From: Neoceratodus forsteri
Lineage: Eukaryota; Chordata; Ceratodontiformes; Ceratodontidae
Direction of reading: 5' to 3'
DNA length: 64,000 bases
Assembly: GCA_016271365.2 (NCBI GenBank)
Contig: CM028136.1
Span: forward strand, 470,516,001 to 470,580,000
The notes below the pieces were generated by a model. That model searched no databases, was not told the origin of the DNA, and was given only the letters and a program-made list of their open reading frames with translations. Shown in pieces: positions 44,465 through 54,990 of this stretch (the first letter of the stretch is position 1; every line of letters starts with the position of its first letter). Both the position numbers and the translations under genes were made by a program.

Positions 44465-45060
44465 AAATATTTGGATTTGCAGTCATTCGTTCAATCATTG
44501 GGCAGAGAGACATGCAGCAGTGAGGTCTGGGGAGACAACTATGGCTCAATTTGGGAGCAGCGAAGGTGCACTGGAAGGGCATTTGGGGCATGAGCTGGGC
44601 CCAATTATTGCTGTTGTTAGAGTACTTAAGAGTGAAGCTTCCAAAATCAGATGTTTTGATCATTCATTTGCTGGGCAATTATCTGGAAGACAGGCCGTGC
44701 ATGGATATTATGTGGGAAATAAAAGGGAATTTGCAGCAGATCAAGAGATGGTAGCCAGAGGTGATAATTGGTTGGTCCAAAATGGTACCAAGGAGGGTTT
44801 GGCAGCAAGCATGTGACATTAAGACCATTGATGAGGCTAGAAGGCATTTAAACAGAAAGGTTGCGGCCATGGTTACTGAATTAGGGGGATAGTGATTACA
44901 CATAGAGATATTTCCCAAGAATGTTAGGGGCTTTACTGGATTGACGGGGTACACCTGACAGAGATAGGGCTTGATCTTTTTAACTTACAGTTAGAAGGGG
45001 CTCTCGAGGAATGGAATGAGGGTGTTACACAGGGGAAAGTCCATCTTCCATCACAATAGC
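44465..45060 (+). pseudogene. SGNH-hydrolase-like domain of the Ngaro-type element
   Basis: NIWICSHSFNHWAERHAA (44467) corresponds to the GHS/GDS nucleophile block, with the usual glycine replaced by serine. In the next frame IWGMSWAQLLLLLEYLRVKLP is followed by DVLIIHLLGNYL (near 44655-44690), a damaged G-x-N-D oxyanion block. IDGVHLTEIGLDLF (44941-44982) keeps the C-terminal D-x2-H pair. SGNH hydrolases cleave esters. An extra hydrolase ORF has been described in vertebrate Ngaro elements; the substrate is unknown. Several frameshifts show this copy is dead. Confidence 0.75.
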
Positions 45061-45080
45061 TGGAGATGGGCTAGTTGAAG

Positions 45081-45443
45081 AATGAAAAGAAGGGGGAAAG
45101 GGAAGGGGAGGGGGAAAGGAGCAGAATAAAGATAAAAGGGGCCCAAGGAGTAATGGGCCAGGATAAAAAGAAGGAACATGGACTGGGTGTGCATCTAGAT
45201 GTGTTGGCGCCTTGGGGGTTTGCACCCAGAGGGCCAAAGGGTAGATTGGGTGTGCAATCAACTGCAGTTGATAATAACTTATGGAAAAATTGATGTACAT
45301 CATGGAAAATACAATGTATAAAAAGTGTGAAAAAAAAGGATGCAATAAAGATGCAAATTATTATTACTGAAAAAGAGATAATGACTGAGCACCCAATAAG
45401 ACTGGTGTGTGTGTGTATTCTTTCAGGGGAAGGGATCCCATGA
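45081..45443 (+). repeat. Ngaro split direct repeat B1
   Basis: It matches B2 at 45856-46228. Shared words include GGCCAGGATAAAAAGAAGGA, CTAGATGTGTTGG, GCCTTGGGGGTTTGC, AATGTATAAAAAGTGTGAAA / CAGTGTATAAAAAGTGTGAAA and a GTGTGTGTGTATTCTTTCAG end. It abuts A2 with eight bases between. Confidence 0.9.
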
Positions 45444-45451
45444 CAAAATCA

Positions 45452-45735
45452 GTTGCCTGGTGGAAAGACAACCTCTGTTGTCAGGGATCACCTGACCCTG
45501 AAAGTTAGCCTGACAGTAAACAGAAGGAGGGAAGGGGGGTGCGAGGGGGAGGGGGTAAAGCAAGAGAAACAGAGGAAGTGAGGTATAGCAGGAGGGATGC
45601 TGGGAGTAAGGTCAGCACAAAAAGGGGAGGGGGTGAGTGAAAGGGCAAGATTAGATGGAGGAAACCCCCTAAATGGGGGTTAAAAGTGGAAGTGACAGTA
45701 TGCTCTCTCTTCTTCTTTGCTAGTGGAGTTTGCCC
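45452..45735 (+). repeat. Ngaro split direct repeat A2
   Basis: This is the right-hand partner of A1 (29356-29640), lying between B1 and B2. The sequence 45736-45855 between A2 and B2 (ACCTGGTAGGTAGGCAGAGG and following) has no partner on the left side that I can see. Confidence 0.9.
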
Positions 45736-45855
45736 TCCCTCCCACCTGGTAGGTAGGCAGAGGATGGAAAGAAAATAGGGATTAAGGGACTACTGGGGAG
45801 GCTGCTGAAGGTGGACAGCAGCAAGTGGCCAGTATGATCGGAGGGTCACGGTGGA

Positions 45856-46228
45856 AGAAAGAAAAGAAAAGAAGGGGGAGAGAGGGAGGGGAGAGGAAGA
45901 GAACAAAGATAAAAAGGGCCCATGGGGTAATAGGCCAGGATAAAAAGAAGGAAGGCAAACTCAGTTATCAACCTAGATGTGTTGGTGCCTTGGGGGTTTG
46001 CTCCCAAAGGCCGAAAGGTAGATCTGGTGTGCATCCGACTATAGAGGATTATAAGTTATGGAAAAATGTATGTATGTTATGGAAAACACAGTGTATAAAA
46101 AGTGTGAAAGAAAAGGATGTACTAAAGATGCAAGTTATTATTATTAATAAAGAGATGCTGACTGAGCACCGAATAAGAATGGTGTGTGTGTGTGTGTGTG
46201 TATTCTTTCAGTGGAAGGGATCCAATGA
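45856..46228 (+). repeat. Ngaro split direct repeat B2, right terminus
   Basis: The match to B1 ends at GGAAGGGATCCAATGA (46213-46228). The very next bases read as CR1 endonuclease (MGDFNMP). A (GT)n run at about 46182-46201 is longer than in B1. Confidence 0.9.
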
Positions 46229-48405
46229 TAATGGGAGACTTCAACATGCCAGATACAGATTGGTCAATACCAGCAGGGACATCTGCCAGAACTAGACACA
46301 TGGTGGATTCCCTGCAGGGGGAGGGCCACAAACAACTGGTACAACAACCCACTAGAGACAGGGCTATCCTAGATCTAGTACTGACTACCAGGGAAACAAT
46401 CACAGATCTCCAGGTAGAAGGTCACCTGGGGGCAAGTGACCATCACATGGTATGGTTCAATTTGGCCACTAGAACAAAATCATCCCATTCCAAGGCAAAA
46501 TTATGGGACTTCAGAAGAGCTGACTTTGATAAGATGGCCAACAGAGTTAAGCTAGCCCTGGCAAAAAAAAAATACAGGTGAGGGGTACAGACAAAGTGGG
46601 CAATCATTAAAGATGCAATACTTGAAGCAACATTCCATTGTGTTAGTGAGAAAAGGAAGTGCAAAAGAAGAAGGAAACCACTTTGGTTCTCACACACAGT
46701 ACCAGAATAGGTCAGAGCCAAAAGGCTGGCCTTCAGAAAATATAAGGGAACGCAGCAGGATGAAGATAGGGAGGCATACCAAACTTCCCTAAGGCAAGCA
46801 GGGACGGCAGTGAGACAGGCAAAGGCCCAAACTGAGAAAACACTAGCACGAACAGTAAAAGAAGGTGACAAGACTTTCTATAGGTACATTTGTGAAAGGA
46901 GAAAGTCCAGAGGGGCTATTGCTAAGATCAAAGGGGATAAGGGTGTGTGTGAGGAGGAGGACCATGTAAAGGCATCTATCCTAAATAGATACTTCTGCTC
47001 AGTATTTACTGAAGATAAGGTAGAACAGGGCCCACAGCTCTGCACCATGGACACAGGGGGAAGGGAGGTGTGCACTAGTCCCTTCACAAAAGAAAGGGTC
47101 CTATAAGAGCTTAATAGGCTCAGGGTGGACAAGGCAATGGTACCTGATGGCATACATCCCAGGGTACTAAAGGAGCTAAGGGTGGAACTAGCACACCCAT
47201 TATCAGAACTGTTTAGTGAGTCTCTGAGCACAGGAAGTGGTCTCAGAAGACTGGAGAAGGGCTCATGTGATCCCACTCCACAAGAGTGGTAGCAGGGAGG
47301 AGGCAGGGAACTACAGACCAGTCAGTCTTACCTCAGTAGTGGGCAAGATTATGGAGACACTCCTTAAGGAAAGGATAGTGCAACACCTGGAATCCATAGG
47401 AGCACAGGATCCAAGACAGCATGGGTTTACAAAAAGGAAGGTCCTATCCAGCTAATCTCATAGATGTCTTTGACTGGGTAACCAGAGCGGTGGACCAAGG
47501 GGGAGCAGTTGATGTTGCCTACCTTGACTTCAGCAAAGCTTTCGATACTGTTCCACATAGAAGATTGATTAATAAGCTGGGTAGGCTCAGGGTGGGTCAG
47601 ACATTGGTCAACTGGGTGGCAAAGTGGTTGAGGGGCAGAAAACAGAGAGTGGTGGTAAATGGTATACAGTCAGAAGAGATGCAAGTCACAAGGGGTGTAC
47701 CTCAGGGATCGGTCCTAGGGCCAGTCCTCTTCAATATCTTCATCAGTGACATTGTAGATGGACTGGAGGGTAAGGTTTGTCTGTTTGCAGATGGCACCAA
47801 GATCTGCAACAGAGTAGATGATCCAGATGGTGTGGGCAGAATGAGAAGAGATCTGGATAAACTAGCAAAATGGTCAGAAGAGTGGCAACTGGGGTTTAAT
47901 GCAAAGAAGCGCAAGATCCTGCACATAGGGAAGAGAAACACTGAAGCCACCTATAGGCTGGGAGGGGAGTTGCTGGCAGTCACAAGGGAAGAAAGAGACT
48001 TGGGTGTCATCATCACCAATGACCTGAAATCATCCAAGCAGACCTCTAAAGCAGTAGGTAAGGCTAGAGGGATGTTGGGGTGTATTAGTAAGAGTATCAC
48101 AAGTCGGAAGAGGGAGGTAATAATCCCTCTTTACAAGACACTAGTTAGGCCCCATCTGGAGTACTGCGTGCAGTACTGGAGGCCACACCTTCACAAGGAA
48201 ATTAACCAAATTGAGGCAGTCCAGAGAAGGACAACCAAAATGGTGCAGTGACTGCATCAGAAAACACATGAGGACAGATTAACTGAACTCAATATGTATA
48301 CCCTAGAGCAAAGAAGGGAGGGAGGTGATATGATTGAAACATTCAAACACCTTCAGGGCATTAACCAGATGAAAGAATCTAACATGTTTCAATATTTTAA
48401 CAGTG
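46229..48405 (+). pseudogene. CR1 copy C ORF2: partial endonuclease and RT
   Basis: Endonuclease end: GDFNMPDTDW, RDRAILDLVLT and GASDHHMVWFN (46233-46470) keep the catalytic D, N and SDH. Then come KTLARTVKEGDKTFYRYICE and RAHVIPLHKSGSREEAGNYR. After a frameshift near 47440 there is an uninterrupted 276-codon RT stretch (47421-48251) with VDVAYLDFSKAFDTVPHRRL, GVPQGSVLGPVLFNIFIS and the catalytic block read as FADGTKICN, so the second catalytic aspartate is glycine. RPHLEYCVQYWRPHL and QRRTTKMVQ follow before a TGA at 48249. Stops also occur at 46582, 46709 and 47104. Confidence 0.85.
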
Positions 48406-48835
48406 TCAGGGCTCAGTAGGTAGCACACTCGCCTCTGAGGCCGGGAGATCAGAGGGATGTGGGTTCAGTTCCCACATCTGGCAATTGGGTTAATATCCCA
48501 GTACTGACACTGTAGTGCAGCATGAGAGGGGTGCTGCACTTCTGAGGTGCTGTCTTTCAGATGAGACATTAAACCAAGGTCCCATCTGTCTAGATTGGTG
48601 GTAGTTCAGCTGGATGTTAAAGATCCCATGGCACTTATCGAAAAACAGAGGAGGGGAATTTCCCCGGTGTCCTGGCCAAATTTCCCTCATTCACTAAATA
48701 ATACCACCAACAGCTTAATCTGGTTCAAGGTCAGTTGGCATTCATCTGTATCCCCCTCTCCCGGGTTGTGCCTGAAAATAGGCAGGATTTGTCTAGTGCA
48801 CTTACCGGTCAACAAAAACTAAAATAAAAAAAATA
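48405..48835 (+). repeat. tRNA-derived SINE with L2-type tail, inside CR1 C
   Basis: GGGCTCAGTAGGTAGCACACT (48410) and GGGTTCAGTTCCC (48461) are A- and B-box-like. The body includes TTTCAGATGAGACATTAAAC, GTTAAAGATCCCATGGCACT and TCCCCGGTGTCCTGGCCAAA, a core found in many fish and lobe-finned vertebrate SINEs; it seems related to V-type SINEs but I am not certain. The end AGTGCACTTACCGGTCAAC plus A-rich run matches the LINE tail at 27080-27112. It interrupts CR1 C after NMFQYF. Confidence 0.75.
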
Positions 48836-49162
48836 TATATAAAAATATAAGAAAATAGCAGGACAAGAGGACACAGCATGAGATTAGAGGGAGGCTAATT
48901 AAGGGGTAATGTGAGGAAGTTATTTTTCACAGAAAGGGTGGTGGATGCATGGAACAGCCTACCTCAGGAAGTGGTGGATATGAATATAGTGCAGGGCTTC
49001 AAACAGGCATGGGATAGGCATACGAGAGCAATACAGATGAGTATGAATAGATAGGCCATTGACAGAGCAAAGTCCAATGGCACACTCATAAGGTAGAAAA
49101 AGAAATGGGCAGACTGGATGGGCCTTGTGGTCCTTATCTGCCATCAACTTCTATGTTTCTAA

Positions 49163-49770
49163 GTAACTGTTATTTTGGCTATAAATATTATTTGGATGTT
49201 CTCTCAGCTGCTCATCTGAAGAGGCCCATTACTATATTTAGATTTGAGTTGTTTGATAGTAAAGTAAATAGATATAACAAAAAGAGTTGCTCCCATTGAT
49301 CCAAACTGCTCCTGCTTGGGTGGGAGGAGTGGTGGTAGAGAGGATATAATGCACGTAATCTGGAGCTACACTTGGTATAGTAAAGCAAGGAACTACTGGC
49401 TTGGCCCTTGTATGAAATCCCTAATGGAAATTGAAAAGGTCAAAGCAGCAGAGGATGATTGGATTATTAACAGATTAGCAACTAAAGTAAGAAAAAGAAA
49501 AATTTCAAAAAAAGAATAACTGTCCAATATTAGGGTTCTCAAGATGGCCTATATTACACTCTGGAGGTACTGAACTTTAACTTTGTATCAATTTGTAAAT
49601 TGTTTGATGATTATTATTCTGTCTTATTCAATGTATTGTATCCTTTGCTGTAGCAAAAGTGATTGGCTATTTATTAAGATTTTATCATTCTATATACTAT
49701 GGAACCTTTGTAATGATCTTTTTCATTGATCAAAGAAATAAACTCGAACATGAATTTGAAGTCCCAGAGT
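49163..49770 (+). mobile_element. Unassigned LINE, second copy, right part and 3-prime end
   Basis: YLDVLSAAHLKRPITIFRFE continues with LFDSKVNRYN (49180-49290). A knuckle-like IMHVIWSYTWYSKARNYW (49346) and DDWIINRLATKVRKRK (49457-49500) follow. This is the continuation of the protein that broke off at 29355. The 3-prime end has ATCAAAGAAATAAACTCG near 49740. Confidence 0.65.
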
Positions 49771-49888
49771 GAACTGTGTAAAAGCTGTCAATCAGGTGAA
49801 GGTTAACTAGAACATCTTATGTGTTTGGAGTTTTACTGCTGTGATCCCCCATGATATGAAGAATAATGCATAGGAAACCATGCACAAC

Positions 49889-51204
49889 ATAGAAACATAG
49901 AAGTTGTCTGCAGATAAAGACCTCTTTGCCCACCAAGTCTGACACAGTTTTCCCTGCTTACTGTGCCACTGCAGACCCTACTCAATCTTTGGTCTTCTCT
50001 TCCCCTTGCCTTATTACCAAGGTCCCCTTGTACTATATCTGTCCCATGTATGCTTGTATCCTGTCACCATCTTGTCACCCACCACCTTCACTGGAAAGCT
50101 GTTCCAGGTGTCCACTATCCTCTCTGTGAAGAAGTATTTCCTCATATTTCCTCTGAGCCTTCCCCCCCTCCAACTTCATAGTGTGTCTCCTTGTCCTCCA
50201 GCTTCTTTTTCGATAGAAAACGATACCTTCCTTTACCTACTTAATACCTGGTATTAGAATGTTCCTATCATATCCCCATTTTCCTTCCTCTCCTCCAAAC
50301 AGTACATGTTCAGTTCCTTGTGTCTCTCCTCATAGGGCTTTTGATGCAAGCCCTGCACCTTTTTGGTACCAGCTTTTATACCGCCTCCACCTTATTAATG
50401 TTCTTCCTGAGGTGGGGCTCCAGAACAGTACACAGTAGTTGAGGTTTGGTCTTACTAATTATTTATACAGGGGTAATATTACTTTCTTCTTTCTGCTAGT
50501 GATACCCTTCCCTATGCACTCGAGCATTCTGCTAGCCTCCCCTACTGCCTTATCACCCTGGTTGACTACCTTCACATCACCAGAAATGATTACCCCCAGG
50601 TCCCTTTCCTGTTTGGTGGTTGCCAGTACTGCTTCTCCCAATAGGTACATAGCCCCCGTGTTTCTGAGCCCCAAGTACATGGTTTTGCACATTTTGCACT
50701 GCAATCCAGCTGGTAGACCCTTGACCATTCTTACAACTTTTCAAATCATCCCTCCCCAGTGTATCTACTCCGTTACAGATTTTTGTGTCATCCATGAACA
50801 GGCATACTCTCCCTTCTTGCCCTTCTGCAATGTCACTAATGAAGACATTAAGAGGACCTGGCCTTATACCTGCCCTAGGCACTCCGCTGGTCACTTTGCC
50901 TTCTCCAGAGTGGACACCATTTACCACCACCTCTGACTCCTGTTCCTTAACTAACTTCTTGCCAGTTTATAACTTTTTGACCCACTCTCTAACAGGCCAG
51001 CTTGTTCACTAGTCTTCTATACGGAACTGTGTTGAAGGCTTTACTGAAATCCAGGCAGGTCACATCTACCTTTCCTACCTGATCCACTACCATGGTTACC
51101 CAGTCAAAAGACTTAATTGGGTCTGTCTGGCAAGATCTCCCCCCTGTAAACCATGTTGCCTTGGATCCTGTAATCCAATGATTACAGCACATCTGTGTTT
51201 CCAT
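49889..51204 (-). mobile_element. CR1-like LINE copy D
   Basis: The minus-strand reading runs from SKATWFTGGRSCQTDPIKSF (51160-51110) through VDVTCLDFSKAFNTVPYRRL and VVVNGVHSGEGKVTSGVP (50930-50880). The catalytic block is read as FMDDTKICN (near 50770). EASRMLECIGKGITSRKKK follows, and the 3-prime end lies at AGAAACATAGAAG (49891). Many frameshifts separate the blocks, which suggests an older copy than C. Confidence 0.8.
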
Positions 51205-53344
51205 TGAGTGGTTGAGATAACATCATAAGGATCTCAAGAGCTTAGCACAAGAGGTCCAAATGTAATTTCAGCCCTGATATGGGAACATGAGTCTAGCTGA
51301 CCATCATTTCCTATGTTATATGTTTTGTAGTATATGGTTTTACTGTATGTCAAAAATGACAAATTCAACTTAAATACAGTAGTACGGGGACCCACCTGCT
51401 CCCCTCCTACCTACCTACCTTTCATCACTCATGGTCAGTAACTGTATTAAATGTAAATTTCTATGTTGACATGGGGCTTAACTTGAAATAACTATACACA
51501 GCAACGTTGTCACCTTTGAACTGTGCCCAACTTGTCATGACCTTTGAACTGTGCACAGCAACTTTTACCCATGTGCAGCAAGAATTTTGAGTGTACAGAA
51601 AGCCATACACAACAACACTTAATTCTACACTGAAGTTCTTGTGATTCAAAGTCTCCATGTCATGTAAATTACTTACTGCCAGTTTTAATAAAGGTATACT
51701 TCAAGTCATCTGTCTTCTTGTTTCAGGCTTAACGTTATGCTGCACGCTCAGCATCTCCTAGGTTGAGGGAGATGGAATAGCTAATGCACCAGCTAGGTGA
51801 ATGAATTTTACATTGTTTGTCTACCACCAATTCCTTATGGTGCTAGTTCTTTTATTCCACTTGTTCTCTTCCCCCAAAATTCTGGTATCCCTGATGCACG
51901 CATCAGTAACATTTGCTGCTGCATTTAATGTGTGTGCCTGTGTTTGTCAGAGGGCTGTTTGCTGTCTTTGCACTATTGGGCTGATTATTTCCTGGAGACA
52001 GCACCCTTGACCCCATTATGCAGAAAAGAACCATATGTGTGTAGGCACTGTACCACCAGAAGACAGAGAAGACAAAAGAACAACATTGGGCCAGGGACTC
52101 TTCACTTTAAGGTAAATGCCATCCATATATTTATCTATACAGTAACTTAACTGCCCCTTGTACATGGGGGTTACACTTGAAAATATATGTTGTCCCTTGC
52201 AGGAAGACATAATTGCAACATATAGCTTTCTTTTTTTCTGTTTTTCATTTTTATTTTATTGCAAACCACAGCTAGTTTCAAATTAGCAGGCAGGTATGAC
52301 TGCTAATGCCACTGAATATGAAATGGTCACAGTCAGGTTCTGCTATTATAGCAATGTGATCTCCAAATCTTTTTTTGCCTATACTTTCTGGAGTCATGCT
52401 CACACTGCCTTGCCATAGAAATGTGACTTGTGCAGCAGCCTCATTCTCATTCTATGCAACTACAGCAAGTTGAAATGCTGTGCGCATATTGCCTTAAATA
52501 CTGTAGCTACTCTCTATTAAACACATTAAAATCACTAGATGTACACCAATTATGTTTTACCCTTACTATTGTTTCATTTGTTACTTTTTCCTATTTGCCT
52601 GCTAAATTATGCAGGTAATGCACTACTTATTTCAATGAGTCTTTCAAAATAGATGTGACTCTCCTCTGCTTACCTCACAACTGCTGTTTGTGAAATCACA
52701 GTCTGTTGTCATAATGAGCAATATGATGTCATAAACAAAGGCACTGTGAGGCTACCAAGGAAGAGGCAAATGTTTACATACATTATACAGACTTTTTTAG
52801 ATAGACTACCAAGAAGGGCTGTAAACCTTACAAGGAAAGATTGAACATTAAAAAAAAAATTCTCTTGTAAATTGTAGTAGTTGAAACATCTTATTTATGA
52901 AAGTACATTCTGAAGTACAGAGTTGCTCTTTATCAATCCTTGTCAAGCTCAACCATTCATTGCCATAATTTCTGAGGCGTTGTTGTCATGTGGGAGAAAC
53001 TCATAATTTTTAAAAAGAATAATAACTGTGTTCATGTGAGGGGTTTGTAACACAAACATTATTGACCAATATATTTAAGAGGATTGGGTTTGTTGCCAAA
53101 TTAAGGGCAGCTTAATATGTACCACTGTATATGACTGTTGATTTTTAATACAGATTTTTTAATTTTTGGTTGAAATTCTGCTTACATAAGCAGGTTATGT
53201 GCTAATTTGGAGTTAGGTTAACTAAATGTTATATCCTTAATTTCATCACACATATCTCAGCTCCCCTTTGTGTCATCCCATATCTATATATGTTTTGCAG
53301 GCTTCACCTGCAAAAGCACTTGATGATATTTAATTTTAATAATT
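51205..53344. other. Unclassified stretch, no gene seen
   Basis: About 2.1 kb with only short unrelated ORFs. Homopolymer runs occur near 52230 and 52850. No terminal repeats or domains recognised. Confidence 0.4.
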
Positions 53345-53700
53345 AAACTCCGGTAATGAGGACCAACGGGCTAAACTAGGGTTGTTCTCCATGGAAACAC
53401 GGAGGCTCAGATGTGACAGGATTGCCATCTTCAAATATCTGAAATGGAAAACTGCATCAGACCGGCATCTGTTCAGGGTGTATAAGGATCACATTGTCAT
53501 TGACTAGAGTAAGATTCAAAGGAACTACCAGGAAAAACTGCTTCGCAAAACAAATGGTGGGCACATGGAGCATACTTTCTTTCAGTACAAGTGAGGTCAG
53601 TCAACACAGTTTTTATCTGTAAGGTTAAGCTTGATAAGTACCTTAAAGAACAAACTCTACCCAGAGCTAATAGGGCCGTGAAGAGCTACCAAGTGACCAA
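53345..53700 (+). pseudogene. CR1-type LINE C-terminal fragment
   Basis: The reading LGLFSMETRRLRCDRIAIFK, LKWKTASDRHLF, ... VRSVNTVFICKVKLDKYLKE follows the C-terminal order of CR1-group ORF2 (LFSLEKRRLRGDLIAxxK ... FKxxLDKYL). Stops fall in the middle. It represents a different and older subfamily than copies A-D. Confidence 0.65.
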
Positions 53701-53708
53701 AGTTACAC

Positions 53709-54320
53709 ATGTGCGTAGAAATTATTCAACGCCCAGGTGTACCTTGACCATATTTTGGAGGTGTTGCACCAAATTTTCAACATGGCCTTTTTTGGACCCC
53801 TACTCATGAAGAGTGCCAGTGTAGTTTTGTTCACTTTTCCTGAAAGGTAATTTTGCAGAGCAAATGCGCTATTCTGTGCCACAGGTGTGAAAACACAATT
53901 TGGGCAGGTTGGGGAAAATGACAGCTGTACTGTTTTGAAGGAGTTGTGCAAAAATGGCAATGTTGAAAATGTGGAGTGAAAATATTAAAAAATGGTGAAG
54001 TTAGGAGTGTGCAAAGAAACTATGCAATGCACACAAGTAACGCAATCATTTTTTTGGAATTCTTTCACCAAATTTGCAACATAGGGTTTTTGGGACCCCA
54101 CCTCATGAACAGTGGCACTGTCATTTTGTGAACTGGTCCTGAAAGGTAATTCCATGCAATGACCTCAAAATCATCTTTAGGGACCGAGTAACAAAATGAC
54201 AGTGACAATTTTCACGAGCTGGGGTCCAAGAGCCCCATGTTGAAATTTTGGGGCATAAATTCCAAAAATGGCTGAGATACCTGCATAAGTTGAAAACCCC
54301 ATTGAATTGCAATATAGCAC
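53709..54320. repeat. Diverged tandem duplication, about 300-bp units
   Basis: Unit one starts near 53709 and unit two near 54008. Both contain CACCAAATTTNCAACATRG-, GGACCCC-, CTCATGAA-AGTG- and CCTGAAAGGTAATT-type words in the same order and spacing. No coding capacity. Confidence 0.75.
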
Positions 54321-54473
54321 ACTTACCTTTTATTCTTCAGTTTGCGGTTTGGCTTTGAAGAGTACAGACATGCCTCAGTCCAGAAGATGACAGCGAGAGG
54401 TAAGAATGGGGTAAGGGGGGTATGGGGAGGTGGGTGCTCAATGGGAGGGTGGGGATGGGGGAGGGTACTGAGC

Positions 54474-54990
54474 GATGATGAGGGACTGTTTTCTTTATTT
54501 ACAGGGAGAAAAAAGACTGGAGCAACAACGAGGGACTATTTTCTTTTTTTACAGCAAAAAAAACATTTGGGCACACTGGGGTGAGCTACCAGTGTGCCAC
54601 ATGATTGGGGGTATACATAATGCAAACAAGGGGATTGGGCACCCCGATGTCAGTGGCGGTGGGTGGGGGAGAGAAACAAAATTAGGCACACTGGGGTGGG
54701 CTCTCATTGTGCCTCATGATGGGGAGATGCACATAATGCTGATATGGGGATAGGGCACCCCAATGTTGGTGAGTAAAAGCAAAATCTTTGGGCACACTGG
54801 GGTGGACTCCCAGTGTGCCACGTGAGTTTGGGGGGCACAGAATACCATGGAGCTGGTGGCAGCAAACATGGGGATTGGGTACTCTGATGTCAGTGGGCAA
54901 ATGTAAAACCTTTGGGCACACTGGGGTGGGCTCCATGTGTGCCACATAAGTTTTGGGGCAGCCACAGAATGCTGCAGAGCTGGTGGTGGT
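54474..54990. repeat. Minisatellite of about 107-124 bp, four units
   Basis: GGCACACTGGGGTG recurs at 54570, 54683, 54790 and 54914. Each unit has an inverted partner (CCAGTGTGCC-like) about 20-30 bases later and a GATTGGGCACCCCGATGTC-like middle. A smaller duplication (GAGGGACTGTTTTCTTT / GAGGGACTATTTTCTTT) precedes it at 54480 and 54529. Confidence 0.8.

Larger units (their letters stand above)
29356..46228 (+). mobile_element. Ngaro-type tyrosine-recombinase retrotransposon with nested insertions
   Basis: The order is left repeat A1 (29356-29640), gag-like ORF, RNase H, tyrosine recombinase, SGNH-hydrolase-like ORF, then B1 (45081-45443), A2 (45452-45735) and B2 (45856-46228). Repeats arranged A1 ... 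B1-A2-B2 are the hallmark of Ngaro-type DIRS-superfamily elements, which integrate by a recombinase through a circular DNA intermediate. Removing the L2-type LINE (32530-39286) and the Penelope-like element (about 40073-44464) leaves about 5.7 kb. The RT palm is missing and all ORFs carry stops, so the copy is dead. The right flank is directly CR1 copy C; the left is a split LINE that resumes after CR1. Confidence 0.85.
46229..49160 (+). mobile_element. CR1-like LINE copy C, longest copy
   Basis: It starts inside the endonuclease domain (MGDFNMPDTDW) directly at the Ngaro B2 end and runs to the TTCTATGTTTCT tail at 49149-49160, with a tRNA-derived SINE inserted near 48405-48830. The 3-prime end has GACTGGATGGGCCTTGTGG and TATCTGCCATCAACTTC, the usual CR1 order. 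It is 5-prime truncated, like nearly all CR1 copies. Confidence 0.9.

Noticed and set aside
47421..48251. Functional reverse transcriptase gene
   Set aside because: It is open for 276 codons, but the catalytic block is FADGTK, the upstream frame is shifted and the C-terminus is interrupted by a stop and a SINE.
48408..48480. tRNA gene
   Set aside because: Promoter boxes only; the body is a SINE with an L2-type tail.
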